In this document: piece by piece, positions 34,449 through 43,176 of the stretch
How positions within the stretch are numbered: the stretch's first letter is position 1
Layout: each line of letters begins with the position of its first letter
Origin: Aldehydirespirator sp965220345
GTDB taxonomy: Bacteria > Actinomycetota > Acidimicrobiia > Acidimicrobiales > Aldehydirespiratoraceae
DNA: 64,000 bases
Assembly (NCBI GenBank): GCA_965220345.1
Contig: OZ244822.1
Span: 1-64,000 of the forward strand
Direction: 5' to 3'
The notes under the pieces: model-generated
Database searches by the model: none
The model's input: the letters and a program-made list of their open reading frames with translations, nothing else
Told to the model about the DNA's origin: nothing
Made by a program: the position numbers and the translations under genes

Positions 34449-35284
34449 TGTTGCGCCTCGGCTCGTCGGGTTCGTAACGCTTCGCTGAGATCCCGATCAG
34501 AGATCTGTCGTTGCAGCCAGCCGATACGGAAGCGGTGAATCATCATCCAAAGGATCGCCATTGCGCCCACCACAAACGCCAGAACCAGAGTAAACAGGGT
34601 CAAGTCCTCAAGCTTGCCGTCGGTGAGCGAAGACTCCTGATGCAGTGTGCGGTTAGCCCACCAAGTAACCGAACGATTGACGATGGGAATATTGATAGCA
34701 CCGACTAACCCAACTACCGCTGCACGGGTGGCTACCGATGCCGAGTCGCCGCCCAGAGACCGCACCGACAGATACCCAACCATTATTAGAAACAGGATCA
34801 AAGTGGTAACCAAACGCACGTCGCCCCACTCCCAGTAGGTGCCCCAAGTGGGACGACCCCAGAGCATCCCGGTGATCAGTGTCAACCCGCACAGCAGCAC
34901 CCCGACCTCAGCACCGGCGTGGGCTGCTGTGTCCCACCACAGCGACCGTCGCCACAGCCACATCAGCGAACCTGCTGCGGTGACAGCAAAAGCGGCGTAG
35001 GCCCCAAGCGCTGACGGCACATGCACAAAAATGATGCGCACCGCGTCGCCTTGGACATCATCGGCGGGAACAGCCAGAAGTCCTAGTGCTGCCACCGCCG
35101 CGAACCCGACAAGCGTCAGAGTCCCGAGCCAGAACGTGAAACGTGTTCTGATGCGGGCTGGGCCTCCGAGATAGCTGCTGATCTGAGTTGCGGTAGCTCC
35201 AATGGCTGCGGTGGCTTCGCGGGTGTCTTCGGCAGCTCCAGTGGTGGCTGCTGCTGATTCGGAGTTGGAGGTTTGAGTCGTCAT
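34445..35284 (-). CDS. ccmC: CcmC heme-handling membrane protein
   Basis: Six predicted helices and the WWD-type signature WGRPTWGTYWEWGDVRLVTT. FVHVPSALGAYAAF carries one of the conserved external histidines. CcmC attaches heme to CcmE. The N-terminal 45 residues are a polar extension rich in Ala and Thr. Between ccmB (19 bases) and ccmD (4-base overlap). Confidence 0.92.
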   Translation of the reverse strand: MTTQTSNSESAAATTGAAEDTREATAAIGATATQISSYLGGPARIRTRFTFWLGTLTLVGFAAVAALGLLAVPADDVQGDAVRIIFVHVPSALGAYAAFAVTAAGSLMWLWRRSLWWDTAAHAGAEVGVLLCGLTLITGMLWGRPTWGTYWEWGDVRLVTTLILFLIMVGYLSVRSLGGDSASVATRAAVVGLVGAINIPIVNRSVTWWANRTLHQESSLTDGKLEDLTLFTLVLAFVVGAMAILWMMIHRFRIGWLQRQISDRDLSEALRTRRAEAQQ

Positions 35285-35303
35285 CTCGGAGGCTCTTGAG
35301 GGA

Positions 35304-35999
35304 TCATGCGTCTTCTAGTAATGCGCCGTAAACGGCTGCACCCAAAGCCGCGTTTACGGCTGCGAAAGCCAGCAGCAAACCAACCCAAGACCAGCCGTTG
35401 AGTGCCACCGTGCCGAAACCGTCGCCGAACGCTCGGGTCGCCGCTACGAGCACGGGTGCCGACACAGGAAGCAGCAAGACTGACAGGACGGCCTGTTGGG
35501 TTTTCGCTCCAGCCACCACAGCACCAAGCAGGCTACCTGCGGTTGCCAATCCCAACGCTGCCGCCACACCGGTTGCTGCCACTAGGAGCACAGATTCGAC
35601 AGCTGCGTCGTAGAGGATCACCACGCCGATGATTAAAAGTCCTGTGATGATCAGCAGTTGCACCGCAACGGCTGCGGCTTTGCCAGCAAAAATAGCTGCA
35701 GGTGCCATGCCGCTTAGCAGAAGCATCCGGCGGGCACCGTCAAAGGATTCGACAGCTACCGAACGCTGCACTGTCACCACAGTGACGAAAAGCATCGTCA
35801 TGGCTAGCAGGCCAGGAGTGGACAACTCCAGGGTTGGACGGTTGGCATCAAAAGCAAAACCAAACAGCACCAGCACAAGCGCTGCGAACGGCAGCATCTG
35901 AGCGAGCGTGGTGCGCGCACGCCATTCGATGCGCAGATCTTTGGAAGCCGCCAGCGCAGCATCACCAGCGAAAAGCTTGAGGTCTCGCCAGAGAGTCAC
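35304..35999 (-). CDS. ccmB: CcmB permease subunit
   Basis: 231 residues with about six membrane helices. It starts with an amphipathic DLKLFAGDAALAASKDLRIE, typical of CcmB, and has LPFAALVLVLFGFAFD as the first helix. With CcmA and CcmC it forms the ABC complex that drives release of holo-CcmE. It overlaps ccmA by four bases (ATGA). Confidence 0.9.
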   Translation of the reverse strand: MTLWRDLKLFAGDAALAASKDLRIEWRARTTLAQMLPFAALVLVLFGFAFDANRPTLELSTPGLLAMTMLFVTVVTVQRSVAVESFDGARRMLLLSGMAPAAIFAGKAAAVAVQLLIITGLLIIGVVILYDAAVESVLLVAATGVAAALGLATAGSLLGAVVAGAKTQQAVLSVLLLPVSAPVLVAATRAFGDGFGTVALNGWSWVGLLLAFAAVNAALGAAVYGALLEDA

Positions 36000-36688
36000 T
36001 GGTTCGATTTGTCGGTGGTTTCGCCAACAACAGGTTCGCTCAGTTCGCTAAGTTCGCTCACGAGTCTCCCGCCGGTGAGCGTGACGCTGCGATGAGCTAA
36101 ATCATCAGACAGCCGAGTCTCATGCGAAGCCAGCACCACCGCAGCTCCTGCGCTGGCTGCTGTTGTGATGATGCTGTCCACGATGCTGCGGCCTGAGTTG
36201 TCAAGCCCGGCATAAGGTTCGTCAAGCAGCCACAATTCAGGACGGCGCAACACGATCGCCGCTAAAGCCACACGCCGACGCTGCCCCGCCGAGAGCTTGT
36301 CAACAGCAATATTGCGCCTGTTGGTGGGCAGTTCCAAGCGGTCGAGTGCGCCTGTGACATCAGTGGCACCAACCCGCGAAGCTCGAGTCCACAAGCGCAG
36401 ATTCTCAGCGGCTGTCAACTCGCCGTAGAGCGCGGTGTCGTGACCTAGCAGTCCTACCCGGCGACGCACTGCTGCCCGGGCGGCAGTCAAGTCGCAGCCC
36501 AGCACGTCACCTTGGCCATGCGACAAGCGCAACAAGCCTGCACAGAGATGCAACAAGGTGGATTTGCCAGCACCGTTGGCACCTCGCACCATTACTACTT
36601 CACCAGATTCGACATTGAAGTCAACCCCGGCAAGCGCCGGGAACCGCCCCACCAGAACCACAGCGCCCTTGAGGCAAACAGCACTCAC
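35996..36688 (-). CDS. ccmA: CcmA ABC transporter ATPase
   Basis: Walker A is GANGAGKST (36-44), the signature LSAGQRRR is followed by the Walker B LWLLDEPYAGLD, and the switch histidine is in VLASHETRL. Length 230 is normal. First gene of the ccmABCDEFGH operon; its upstream region (36689-36831) is the only place in this stretch where an operon promoter could lie. Confidence 0.92.
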   Translation of the reverse strand: MSAVCLKGAVVLVGRFPALAGVDFNVESGEVVMVRGANGAGKSTLLHLCAGLLRLSHGQGDVLGCDLTAARAAVRRRVGLLGHDTALYGELTAAENLRLWTRASRVGATDVTGALDRLELPTNRRNIAVDKLSAGQRRRVALAAIVLRRPELWLLDEPYAGLDNSGRSIVDSIITTAASAGAAVVLASHETRLSDDLAHRSVTLTGGRLVSELSELSEPVVGETTDKSNQ

Positions 36689-36866
36689 AGCAGACCTAGG
36701 ACAGAAACCAGCACTGCCATGCCGAATACGTCTTTCTCAACTATGCCTGCGCTAACAAGGTCAGTTCTGTTCAGCAGCATCGGCTAAATCTACCGATGAC
36801 GCTTGCTCGCCCCTGATTGCTTGCAAACCATCACTGGCTTTACTTGCGGCGATGGGTGCTGTAGGA

Positions 36867-36878
36867 TATTCTAGAATA
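36867..36878. promoter_or_regulatory. 12-bp palindrome upstream of Uma2 copy A
   Basis: TATTCTAGAATA is a perfect palindrome 33 bases before the Uma2 start. Copy B has a different inverted repeat at the matching place, suggesting a binding site or promoter element under change. Confidence 0.3.
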
Positions 36879-36910
36879 ACTCCGGGTTGCAATAGAAAGA
36901 ATGAATAGGT

Positions 36911-37495
36911 ATGACTATTACTGAAAAGCATAAAACTTCTGTGCTGCCTGAGCAGAGGCTGCTGACCGCCGATGATCTGCTTCGGCTCCACAGCGAAGGC
37001 GTGCGGGGCGAACTAGTACGAGGGGTACTGCACGAAACCATGTCAAGCGGACACGAACACGGTGAGATCGTGGTGAACCTGGTAGTCGCGCTCGGCAACT
37101 TCGTGAAACTGTGCAGGCTCGGCTCGCTGGTGGCATCCGACTCGGGAGTGTGGCTGGAGAAAGATCCCGACACTGTGCGCGAACCCGACATTGCCTTCAC
37201 ATCCGCTGAGAAGATCCCGCCTGGCACACGCATTCCTGGATATTCAGAAGAGGTACCCGACCTCGTGGTTGAGGTCAAGTCCCCCAGCGACAGTCGCCGC
37301 TACGTAGCCGATAGAGCCGCTATGTGGCTCGGCCACGACGTGGGCCTCGTGTGGATAGTCCACCCCGACACTCGCAGCATTGACATCCACCAAACCGATC
37401 ACGCCATTCGCACCATCACAGACGACGACATCCTTGACGGTGGCGATGTGCTACCCGGCTTCACCTGCCCCCTCACCAACATCTTCGACACCTAA
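36911..37495 (+). CDS. Uma2 family protein (DUF820, PD-(D/E)xK-like fold)
   Basis: 194 residues. LTADDLLRLHSEGVRGELVR and the PDIAFTSAEK ... VPDLVVEVKSPSDS core match Uma2. The spaced D (REPDIAF), E and K (VVEVKSPS) are the PD-(D/E)xK-type catalytic set. VWIVHPDTRSIDIH is the conserved C-terminal strand. The family is abundant in cyanobacteria and actinobacteria and is called a putative nuclease, with no proven role. A frameshifted paralogue lies at 43177. Its stop overlaps the stop of the convergent PIN toxin gene by four bases. Confidence 0.88.
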   Translation: MTITEKHKTSVLPEQRLLTADDLLRLHSEGVRGELVRGVLHETMSSGHEHGEIVVNLVVALGNFVKLCRLGSLVASDSGVWLEKDPDTVREPDIAFTSAEKIPPGTRIPGYSEEVPDLVVEVKSPSDSRRYVADRAAMWLGHDVGLVWIVHPDTRSIDIHQTDHAIRTITDDDILDGGDVLPGFTCPLTNIFDT

Positions 37496-37893
37496 CTGTT
37501 CAACCCAATAACTTCTACCTCGCAGCGTATGCCGGGGGCTTTGGCAAGCTTGCTGTCAGCTGTAACCAAAGGCGCTGCCAAAAGTTCGGCAAGAGCCACA
37601 TAAACCGCGTCATAAACAGTTGCGTTAGCTCTCAATTCCCAAGCGCGATTCATCAAGAGGCGGTGAGAGACACGCTCAACCCGAAAACTCCTAAGGTTGG
37701 AGCGAGCCAGTTCAGCACGCTTAGGATCAAGTCGTCCCTCTGCTTCGTGCCGTCTCCAGGCTGATACCACCTCAACGTCAAGCAATTCGGGTGCGACGAT
37801 CCGTTCAGCGTGTAAACGCTGGCGAGTGACATCCCCCTCTGGCCCGTCATCGCCTAGTGCCAAAACCACGATGCTGGCATCAACAACGATCAC
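37492..37893 (-). CDS. PIN-domain toxin (VapC family)
   Basis: 133 residues with acidic residues D5 (IVVDASIVV), E41 (LLDVEVVSAW), D95 (ATVYDAVYVALAE) and D113 (LVTADSKLA). A VapC-type RNase is expected. The start overlaps the antitoxin stop by four bases. The pair is absent from copy B of the repeat. Confidence 0.88.
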   Translation of the reverse strand: MIVVDASIVVLALGDDGPEGDVTRQRLHAERIVAPELLDVEVVSAWRRHEAEGRLDPKRAELARSNLRSFRVERVSHRLLMNRAWELRANATVYDAVYVALAELLAAPLVTADSKLAKAPGIRCEVEVIGLNS

Positions 37894-38120
37894 CTCGAGT
37901 CGCGGTCGGCTCGAACCGCCGTTACAGCCGCTTCAAAACCTATATTGCCACCAGCCTGAGCACCCGCGCGTTCAAGCACTTCGGCTAGTGTCGGAGTGCG
38001 GGCTTCTTCGCAAAGCAGTTGCAGCAGATACTCCTGCAAAGACTGCCCCGACCCGACAGCACGCTCACGCAGCTTTTGATGGACATCACCGGGCACGTTC
38101 TTGACCTGAATGCTCGTCAT
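37890..38120 (-). CDS. Ribbon-helix-helix antitoxin (FitA/VapB-like)
   Basis: 76 residues starting MTSIQVKNVPGDVHQKLRER, a typical RHH strand and first helix, then SGQSLQEYLLQLLCEEA as the second helix. The C-terminal region would bind the toxin. It overlaps the PIN gene by four bases and is probably autorepressed through the repeats at 38137-38165. Confidence 0.86.
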   Translation of the reverse strand: MTSIQVKNVPGDVHQKLRERAVGSGQSLQEYLLQLLCEEARTPTLAEVLERAGAQAGGNIGFEAAVTAVRADRDSR

Positions 38121-38136
38121 AATGTCATTCTAGCAC

Positions 38137-38165
38137 CAAAATAGCTGCCAGACATGCAAAATAGC
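38137..38165 (-). promoter_or_regulatory. Direct repeats upstream of the RHH antitoxin, candidate operator
   Basis: CAAAATAGC occurs at 38137-38145 and 38157-38165, exactly 20 bases apart (two helical turns), 17 bases before the antitoxin start. This spacing suits paired RHH dimers. A TAGAAT-like -10 element lies between them and the start. Confidence 0.4.
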
Positions 38166-38240
38166 GCCAACATCAAGCCTGACTGCCAAGAGCGGCACAG
38201 ATTGCTGGGAACTAATCAATCACTTAGAGCGTCTTAACTG

Positions 38241-38281
38241 TTGTACTCATACTCCTATGGCAGCCAAACTGGCTGCTACAA
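38241..38281 (+). promoter_or_regulatory. Leader hairpin upstream of protease gene, copy A
   Basis: An outer TTGTA / TACAA pair encloses an inner GCAGCC-AAACT-GGCTGC stem-loop, directly before the AAGG site of the signal-peptide ORF. The block just upstream (GAACTAATCAATCACTTAGA, about 38209-38228) is identical in copy B. No T-run follows, so it is more likely a leader structure than a terminator. Confidence 0.4.
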
Positions 38282-38299
38282 AAAGCAAGGATGAAGCCA

Positions 38300-38497
38300 A
38301 TGCCCAAACAACAGTGCCGAAACCCTAGAAGCAGCAGACTGCGCCTTGGTGCCATCATCACCATTGTGCTGGTGTTGGTAGCGGTCACCGCATCCGCGCA
38401 AGCCAGCAGCACAGCAAACAACGACACAGCATCTCAACAACAAGACCCAGCTGTAGCGATGTACGCCACCGAATATTCAGTGGAGGTCAAACCATGA
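38300..38497 (+). pseudogene. Signal-peptide remnant of protease copy A
   Basis: Starts MPKQQCRNPRSSRLRLGAI, nearly identical to the first 60 residues of the intact protease at 43937, with the same signal peptide. After EYSV the frame shifts into EVKP and stops. A 553-bp deletion relative to copy B (equivalent to 44118-44670) removed the pro-region; 553 is not a multiple of 3, which explains the stop. The ATG at 38300 is favoured over 38291 because AAGG lies 9 bases upstream. The stop overlaps the ATG of the protease domain (ATGA), so downstream translation could be coupled. Confidence 0.75.
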
Positions 38498-39123
38498 GCA
38501 AATGCACAGCAGGCTTCACCGCTCGCAAAGGAAACCAATACGGCATCATCACAGCCGGACACTGTATGGGCACAATGATCATGAATGGATACAGGCTCGA
38601 ATCTATTAACGGCGGTAAAAGCCCCACGGCGGATGCAAGATTTGATGCTATACCAACCGGCCAAGAGCACAGGGTGTTGGATGATTTTATATGCGGCAAT
38701 GACACCCTCACTGTTTGCGATGTGTTTGGAACTCGCACAAGATCTCAAATGGCCGGAGCCTTCATATGCCACACAGGTGTAAAAAGTGGATACTCATGCG
38801 GAACAGTCACAGCGATCGACTATCGACCTAATAATGCTATCGCTTGTTTTGAAGAAGACGACCTCGAAGAAGATGATTCCCTCCAATGCGACGATGTCTT
38901 TGTTCGAGTGGAGGGCAGAACCCTGAGAGGGTGCAGAGGAGATAGTGGTGGTCCCTGGTTCCAGGGGGCGCGAGCGTTGGGAATCCACAGCGGAGGAAAC
39001 GATCCTGACAACTGCGGCGACCACGCTGACGGGAAGAAATGGCTTTACTTTTCGGCTATACACGAAGTAGAGGATTACTTGGAACTCTCGATTCTAACGC
39101 AGGGCAGCGTTACGGTGAATTAA
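38494..39123 (+). CDS. Trypsin-fold (S1-type) protease domain without signal peptide or pro-region, copy A
   Basis: 209 residues with an intact-looking triad: H23 (TAGHC), D48 (TADARF) and S151 (GCRGDSGGPW). Paired cysteines are as in actinobacterial S1 proteases. The ATG corresponds to an internal methionine (M253) of the full-length paralogue at 43937. As encoded, the product has no export signal, being cut off by the deletion and frameshift just upstream. It may be a decaying gene, or be translated by coupling and stay cytoplasmic. The domain differs clearly from copy B, yet the catalytic residues and cysteines are kept, so decay, if any, is recent. Confidence 0.72.
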   Translation: MSKCTAGFTARKGNQYGIITAGHCMGTMIMNGYRLESINGGKSPTADARFDAIPTGQEHRVLDDFICGNDTLTVCDVFGTRTRSQMAGAFICHTGVKSGYSCGTVTAIDYRPNNAIACFEEDDLEEDDSLQCDDVFVRVEGRTLRGCRGDSGGPWFQGARALGIHSGGNDPDNCGDHADGKKWLYFSAIHEVEDYLELSILTQGSVTVN

Positions 39124-39169
39124 CAGGGCTTTATGATAAAAGTATTCATAGCTGCTTAAATCCTGAATC

Positions 39170-41008
39170 ATGTACCCAATATCACTCGGGTTTCGTTGCT
39201 TTTGGATTTTGCTGAGCTGTCTGGTGTTGATGGCATCATCCTGCACTCCAGAAAACGACAACGGTTTAACAGGAACCGAGCAAAATGCTGGGATCCATGA
39301 GGCTGTACAGTCGGAATCGGTTGAGGATTTACTGCCGGTGACATCAACGTCTGTTACAGCGACAAAGACTGAGGAGAGTGAAGCTCATCCTACATCTATC
39401 CCTGTAAATGTTGTTGGTACATATGATTGGAGTCCGACTGGATGGCACAGAGATTATATATGGATGGGCGTACTTGATGTAGATACTAGTACTGGTTGTG
39501 TGTTCATGGATGTCACATATCGCAATGGTTATGATGTTAACTTCGGCTCAGGAATATTACGGGCTTTTTTGAGATTCTCATCGCAGGCAGTGATGGATAT
39601 AAGTGGCGACACTGTCAACTTTATAGCTTCTGAGACCCTAAGCGACGGTGACGTTGTCGCTGTGGCCGGAACGCCGGGTTGGCGAGAAGATTGGCGTCGC
39701 CCAGATGATGACGAAGTCGCATTTTCGTCGACCTGGGACGGTGATCCTCAGTGCTGGGCGAACGTTCCTTTCTGGGTCTCCTGGATAGGACCCGCGTCTG
39801 TTACCATGCCTCAACTAGATCCTGAGCCTGCCCCAGTCGCTGGCTTGCTTCCCACCGATTTCAGACTTATGAGCCACATGCAAGAAGATTACGGGTATCT
39901 GCAGATCGAAGGACGCTGCCTCTACCTTCGACCACTCCAAAGCTATCGACAACTACAATCAGAAGAGTCACAAGAGATCAGATTTGTTCGTGACGGACTC
40001 ACAACAGGAGATACACTTCATGATGCTCTTCAGAGAAGTTTTCTCAGACTGCCCCAACCTAAAATTGAATTTCGTTCAGATTCACAGCAACTATGGTTCA
40101 GAGGACGAGGACCGATGACCAACGGAGACCTAGTAATCATCGGAGGTGATAACGCTACAGGTCGCTACAAAGGAGTAGACAACTATATTGACGGGTGTCA
40201 CGCCCCGTGGGTTGTCGCACCGTCATCAATCGAACTATGTGCAACCGATGAATACTGTCAACCGCCAGACTCTATGCTATCCGAGATGCCAATGGCTGTA
40301 AAACCTCCACAAATCTCATCGTCTACCAAGCCGACCACAATGACTGAGGACTTTTATGTGGAGCAGTATGGGGTAACACTAGAACAAACTCGTAAACGGC
40401 TGGCTCGTATCCCGCAACTCCAGGCACTATTAGATGAGATTCTCGACATTGAACTGCATCGTCTCGCAGGACTAGCTATTGATCATTATGGCAAGTTTGG
40501 TGCTTGGGTATGGCTCACAGGCAACGACACTCCTGATGAACGCACCACCGAAATCGCAGCCACTAACCCTGACCTCGAAATACGACTCGGAGCAGACCAT
40601 ACCTACTTCGAACTACTAGATGCCGCGAGGATGATCAGCAACATTACTGGCATCGATGCAATGACACACAGTCCAGGTGGTCTAGATTGGCTGATCCATT
40701 TCATAGATGTAGACATGCGCTCAAACAACATCGAAATCGGAATAGACCCAGGACACGAAACCCGCAGTGCGCGTATACCCGTAGACCCTGACCGACCCAA
40801 AGCCAGCGACCAAGAAATCCAGGCCGCTATCAAAACCGTAGAAGAAGCACTCAAAAACCGTGTACCCGTCGCCTACAACGTCACCGACGGCCGCAAAGCC
40901 GCTCAACTCGCCAAACGACGACCCGAAAACAACACCTACAGCCTAGACCAAGCCTACTACCAACACCAACTACAAAAACACCGAAACCAAACCCAAAACA
41001 ACGAATAA
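39170..41008 (+). CDS. Lipoprotein with two beta-type domains and a protease-pro-domain-like C-terminus, copy A
   Basis: A lipoprotein-type signal ends at C25 (MASSC). Residues of about 80-210 and 235-355 look like an internally duplicated domain (shared pattern G-C-hydrophobic-strand, then LRAFLRF / QRSFLRL, then GDVVAVAG / GDLVIIGG). The C-terminal region from about 390 (TEDFYVEQYGVTLEQTRKR, ELHRLAGLAIDHYGKFGAWV, RLGADHTYFELLDAA, VDMRSNNIEIGIDPG, VPVAYNVTDGR) follows the same order of motifs as the pro-region of the protease at 43937. It lies 46 bases downstream of the protease domain. No known family recognised. Probably an outer-surface partner, inhibitor or foldase of the protease; this is inference. 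Confidence 0.75.
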   Translation: MYPISLGFRCFWILLSCLVLMASSCTPENDNGLTGTEQNAGIHEAVQSESVEDLLPVTSTSVTATKTEESEAHPTSIPVNVVGTYDWSPTGWHRDYIWMGVLDVDTSTGCVFMDVTYRNGYDVNFGSGILRAFLRFSSQAVMDISGDTVNFIASETLSDGDVVAVAGTPGWREDWRRPDDDEVAFSSTWDGDPQCWANVPFWVSWIGPASVTMPQLDPEPAPVAGLLPTDFRLMSHMQEDYGYLQIEGRCLYLRPLQSYRQLQSEESQEIRFVRDGLTTGDTLHDALQRSFLRLPQPKIEFRSDSQQLWFRGRGPMTNGDLVIIGGDNATGRYKGVDNYIDGCHAPWVVAPSSIELCATDEYCQPPDSMLSEMPMAVKPPQISSSTKPTTMTEDFYVEQYGVTLEQTRKRLARIPQLQALLDEILDIELHRLAGLAIDHYGKFGAWVWLTGNDTPDERTTEIAATNPDLEIRLGADHTYFELLDAARMISNITGIDAMTHSPGGLDWLIHFIDVDMRSNNIEIGIDPGHETRSARIPVDPDRPKASDQEIQAAIKTVEEALKNRVPVAYNVTDGRKAAQLAKRRPENNTYSLDQAYYQHQLQKHRNQTQNNE

Positions 41009-41085
41009 CACCAACCCACTATTCGACACACTGAGCACAGATGCGTGGGATCATAGAGCATGACCCTAGAGCGTCAGCAAGAGCC

Positions 41086-41562
41086 CTACGAAGTGAACAC
41101 CATGCGAGTCACCCAGTCAGCCACAAGCGCAGGCTTGGCAACATCCTCAATCTCTACGGTGATCGTAGTCACGGTCTGCACAGCAGCAGTCTTCAGTTCC
41201 ACTGACTTCACCACAGCATGAGCACGCACCCGCTTGCCGCGGCTCACCGGGCTAATGAACCGCACACGATCAAGGCCATAGTTGATCCCCATCACCAGCC
41301 CGTCAAGCGCTGGCGTGTCAGAAGGCACCGACTGCATCAGATGCACGATCATCGACAAAGTCAAGAACCCATGAGCGATAGTGCCTCCGAAGGGTGTCTC
41401 AGTCTTGGCGCGCTCTTCGTCGATATGAATGAACTGGTGATCCTCCGTGCAGTCCGCGAAGGTGTTGATCTGCTCCTGAGTTATCTGGAACCAGTCTCCG
41501 TGGCCTCGCTCACTGCCCTCACTAGGCTTCAAAATCTCATAGGCGGCTGCAGCATGACTCAT
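41086..41562 (-). CDS. MaoC-like (R)-specific enoyl-CoA hydratase
   Basis: 158 residues, hotdog fold. ITQEQINTFADCTEDHQFIH holds the catalytic Asp/His pair of MaoC hydratases (D-x(4)-H). GGTIAHGFLTLSM is the second signature. Acts on trans-2-enoyl-CoA; the precise pathway (fatty acid metabolism or polyketide-type) is not shown. Not part of the flanking duplicated segment. Confidence 0.88.
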   Translation of the reverse strand: MSHAAAAYEILKPSEGSERGHGDWFQITQEQINTFADCTEDHQFIHIDEERAKTETPFGGTIAHGFLTLSMIVHLMQSVPSDTPALDGLVMGINYGLDRVRFISPVSRGKRVRAHAVVKSVELKTAAVQTVTTITVEIEDVAKPALVADWVTRMVFTS

Positions 41563-41723
41563 GGGCTTCCCTTTCGCTTTCGGATCATCGGCGGTAACTG
41601 AGGTAACTGAACTGTGCAGGCAGTCAACTTATCTTGTGGCAGCTCGCAGTCAAGCTCCACCCTAACCCGCTGAAATCAGCGGATTGGCTCGCTCGCTCGC
41701 TCAGCCTCTTACGATAGGAGGCC

Positions 41724-43034
41724 ATGAAACTCGCTTCTGCTAGACAAATCGCCCCCGCCAGCGGCAATCTTGGCGTGCTCACACCCGGAATGGGCGCTGT
41801 GGCATCTACTTTCATTGCTGGTGTGATCGCTGCCCGGCGCGGTCTGAGCCCGCCGATCGGTTCGATCAGCCAGATGGCACACATCCGTCTCGGCACCAAA
41901 ACCGAGAACCGCAATCCTGCTATCCGCGACTTCGTTCCGCTAGCAAGCCTTGACGATCTGCAGTTCGGTGGATGGGATCCCTTGTCAGCGAATGTTTTGG
42001 AGGCGGCACGCAGTTGCGGTGTCCTCGAAGAAAGCGACTTGGGTGCCATCTCCGCCGAACTCGAAGGCGTGATAGCAATGGACGCAGTCTTCGACCGGCG
42101 CTGGGTCAGCCGACTCGACGGGGTGCGCGTCAAGGCGCAAACATCGAAATGGGATCAAGCTCAAACGCTGATCGACGACATCGAAAACTTTCGCAGAGCC
42201 CATGACTGCGACCGGCTGGTGATGGTGTGGTGCGGCTCGACTGAAGCATTCTCAGAAGTTGCACCGGTTCACGAAACGCTGGAAGCCTTCGAGGCTGGCC
42301 TCAAAGCCGACGACGAAGCCATCGCACCAAGCCAGATATACGCCTACGCCGCTTTGCAAAGCGACGTGCCTTTCGCTAATGGTGCCCCCAACTTGACAGT
42401 GGACCTGCCGTGCATGGAAGAACTGGCGCAGCTGCGGGGAGTGCCAATCGCTGGCAAAGACTTCAAAACCGGTCAAACCCTAATGAAGACGCTGATCGCT
42501 CCAGGACTCAAAGCACGGATGCTGGGACTGCAAGGCTGGTATTCCACCAACATTTTGGGCAACCGCGACGGCGAAGTGCTTGACGCACCCGAGAATTTCA
42601 AAACCAAGGAAGTGTCGAAGCTCGGGGTGCTAGGAACGATCCTGCAGCCTGAGTTGTATCCCGACCTATATGACGAGATCCATCATGTGGTGCGCATCAA
42701 CTACTACCCACCCCGAGGCGATAACAAGGAAGGCTGGGACAATATCGACATCTTCGGCTGGCTCGGATATCCCATGCAGATCAAAGTTGATTTTCTGTGC
42801 CGTGACTCGATCCTGGCTGCACCCATCGTGCTTGATCTGGCCTTGTTCATGGACCTAGCCGCTAGAGCTGGCGAGTCAGGCGTGCAAGAATGGCTGAGCT
42901 TCTATTTCAAGGCACCGCATCCTTCGGGTTCAGCCGAAATAGAGCACGACCTGTTCATCCAGCAAACCAAACTCAAGAACACACTGCGCGAATGGATGGG
43001 CGAAAAGCCAGTCACCCACAGCGAAGCTGGCTAA
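41724..43034 (+). CDS. ino1: Inositol-3-phosphate synthase
   Basis: Converts glucose-6-phosphate to inositol-3-phosphate, feeding phosphatidylinositol and mycothiol in actinobacteria. It begins with the Rossmann region (GVLTPGMGAVASTFIAGVIA). The conserved KDFKTGQTLMK and LGLQGWYSTNILGNRDG, then the KVDFLCRDSILAAPIVLDLA region, are clear. AGGAGG is only 2 bases before the ATG at 41724, an unusually short spacer, but the family start fits. It separates the two repeat copies. Confidence 0.92.
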   Translation: MKLASARQIAPASGNLGVLTPGMGAVASTFIAGVIAARRGLSPPIGSISQMAHIRLGTKTENRNPAIRDFVPLASLDDLQFGGWDPLSANVLEAARSCGVLEESDLGAISAELEGVIAMDAVFDRRWVSRLDGVRVKAQTSKWDQAQTLIDDIENFRRAHDCDRLVMVWCGSTEAFSEVAPVHETLEAFEAGLKADDEAIAPSQIYAYAALQSDVPFANGAPNLTVDLPCMEELAQLRGVPIAGKDFKTGQTLMKTLIAPGLKARMLGLQGWYSTNILGNRDGEVLDAPENFKTKEVSKLGVLGTILQPELYPDLYDEIHHVVRINYYPPRGDNKEGWDNIDIFGWLGYPMQIKVDFLCRDSILAAPIVLDLALFMDLAARAGESGVQEWLSFYFKAPHPSGSAEIEHDLFIQQTKLKNTLREWMGEKPVTHSEAG

Positions 43035-43131
43035 CCGCTATCTGGTCTGTGCGGCCTGCATCGGGCGACATCAGCCAGCAGCTTGATGATCCCCTAGCAC
43101 TGGCTTTACTTGCGGCGACGAATGCTGTAAT

Positions 43132-43146
43132 ATCATTTGGGATGAT
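43132..43146. promoter_or_regulatory. Inverted repeat upstream of Uma2 copy B
   Basis: ATCAT-TTGGG-ATGAT, about 30 bases before the Uma2 start, at the place where copy A has a 12-bp palindrome of different sequence. Confidence 0.25.
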
Positions 43147-43176
43147 GTCGGGTTGCAAAGTTAGGAATGAATAAAT

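Larger units (their letters stand above)
36832..41024 (+). repeat. Direct repeat copy A of the Uma2-protease-lipoprotein segment
   Basis: Homology to copy B (43098-47109) starts at CACTGGCTTTACTTGCGGCGA and ends at CCCACTATTC just after the lipoprotein stop. Relative to B, copy A gains a toxin-antitoxin pair (about 37492-38160) and lacks 553 bp of the protease pro-region. Ends are near-identical at DNA level while the core (about 38494-40346) has diverged. Confidence 0.85.
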
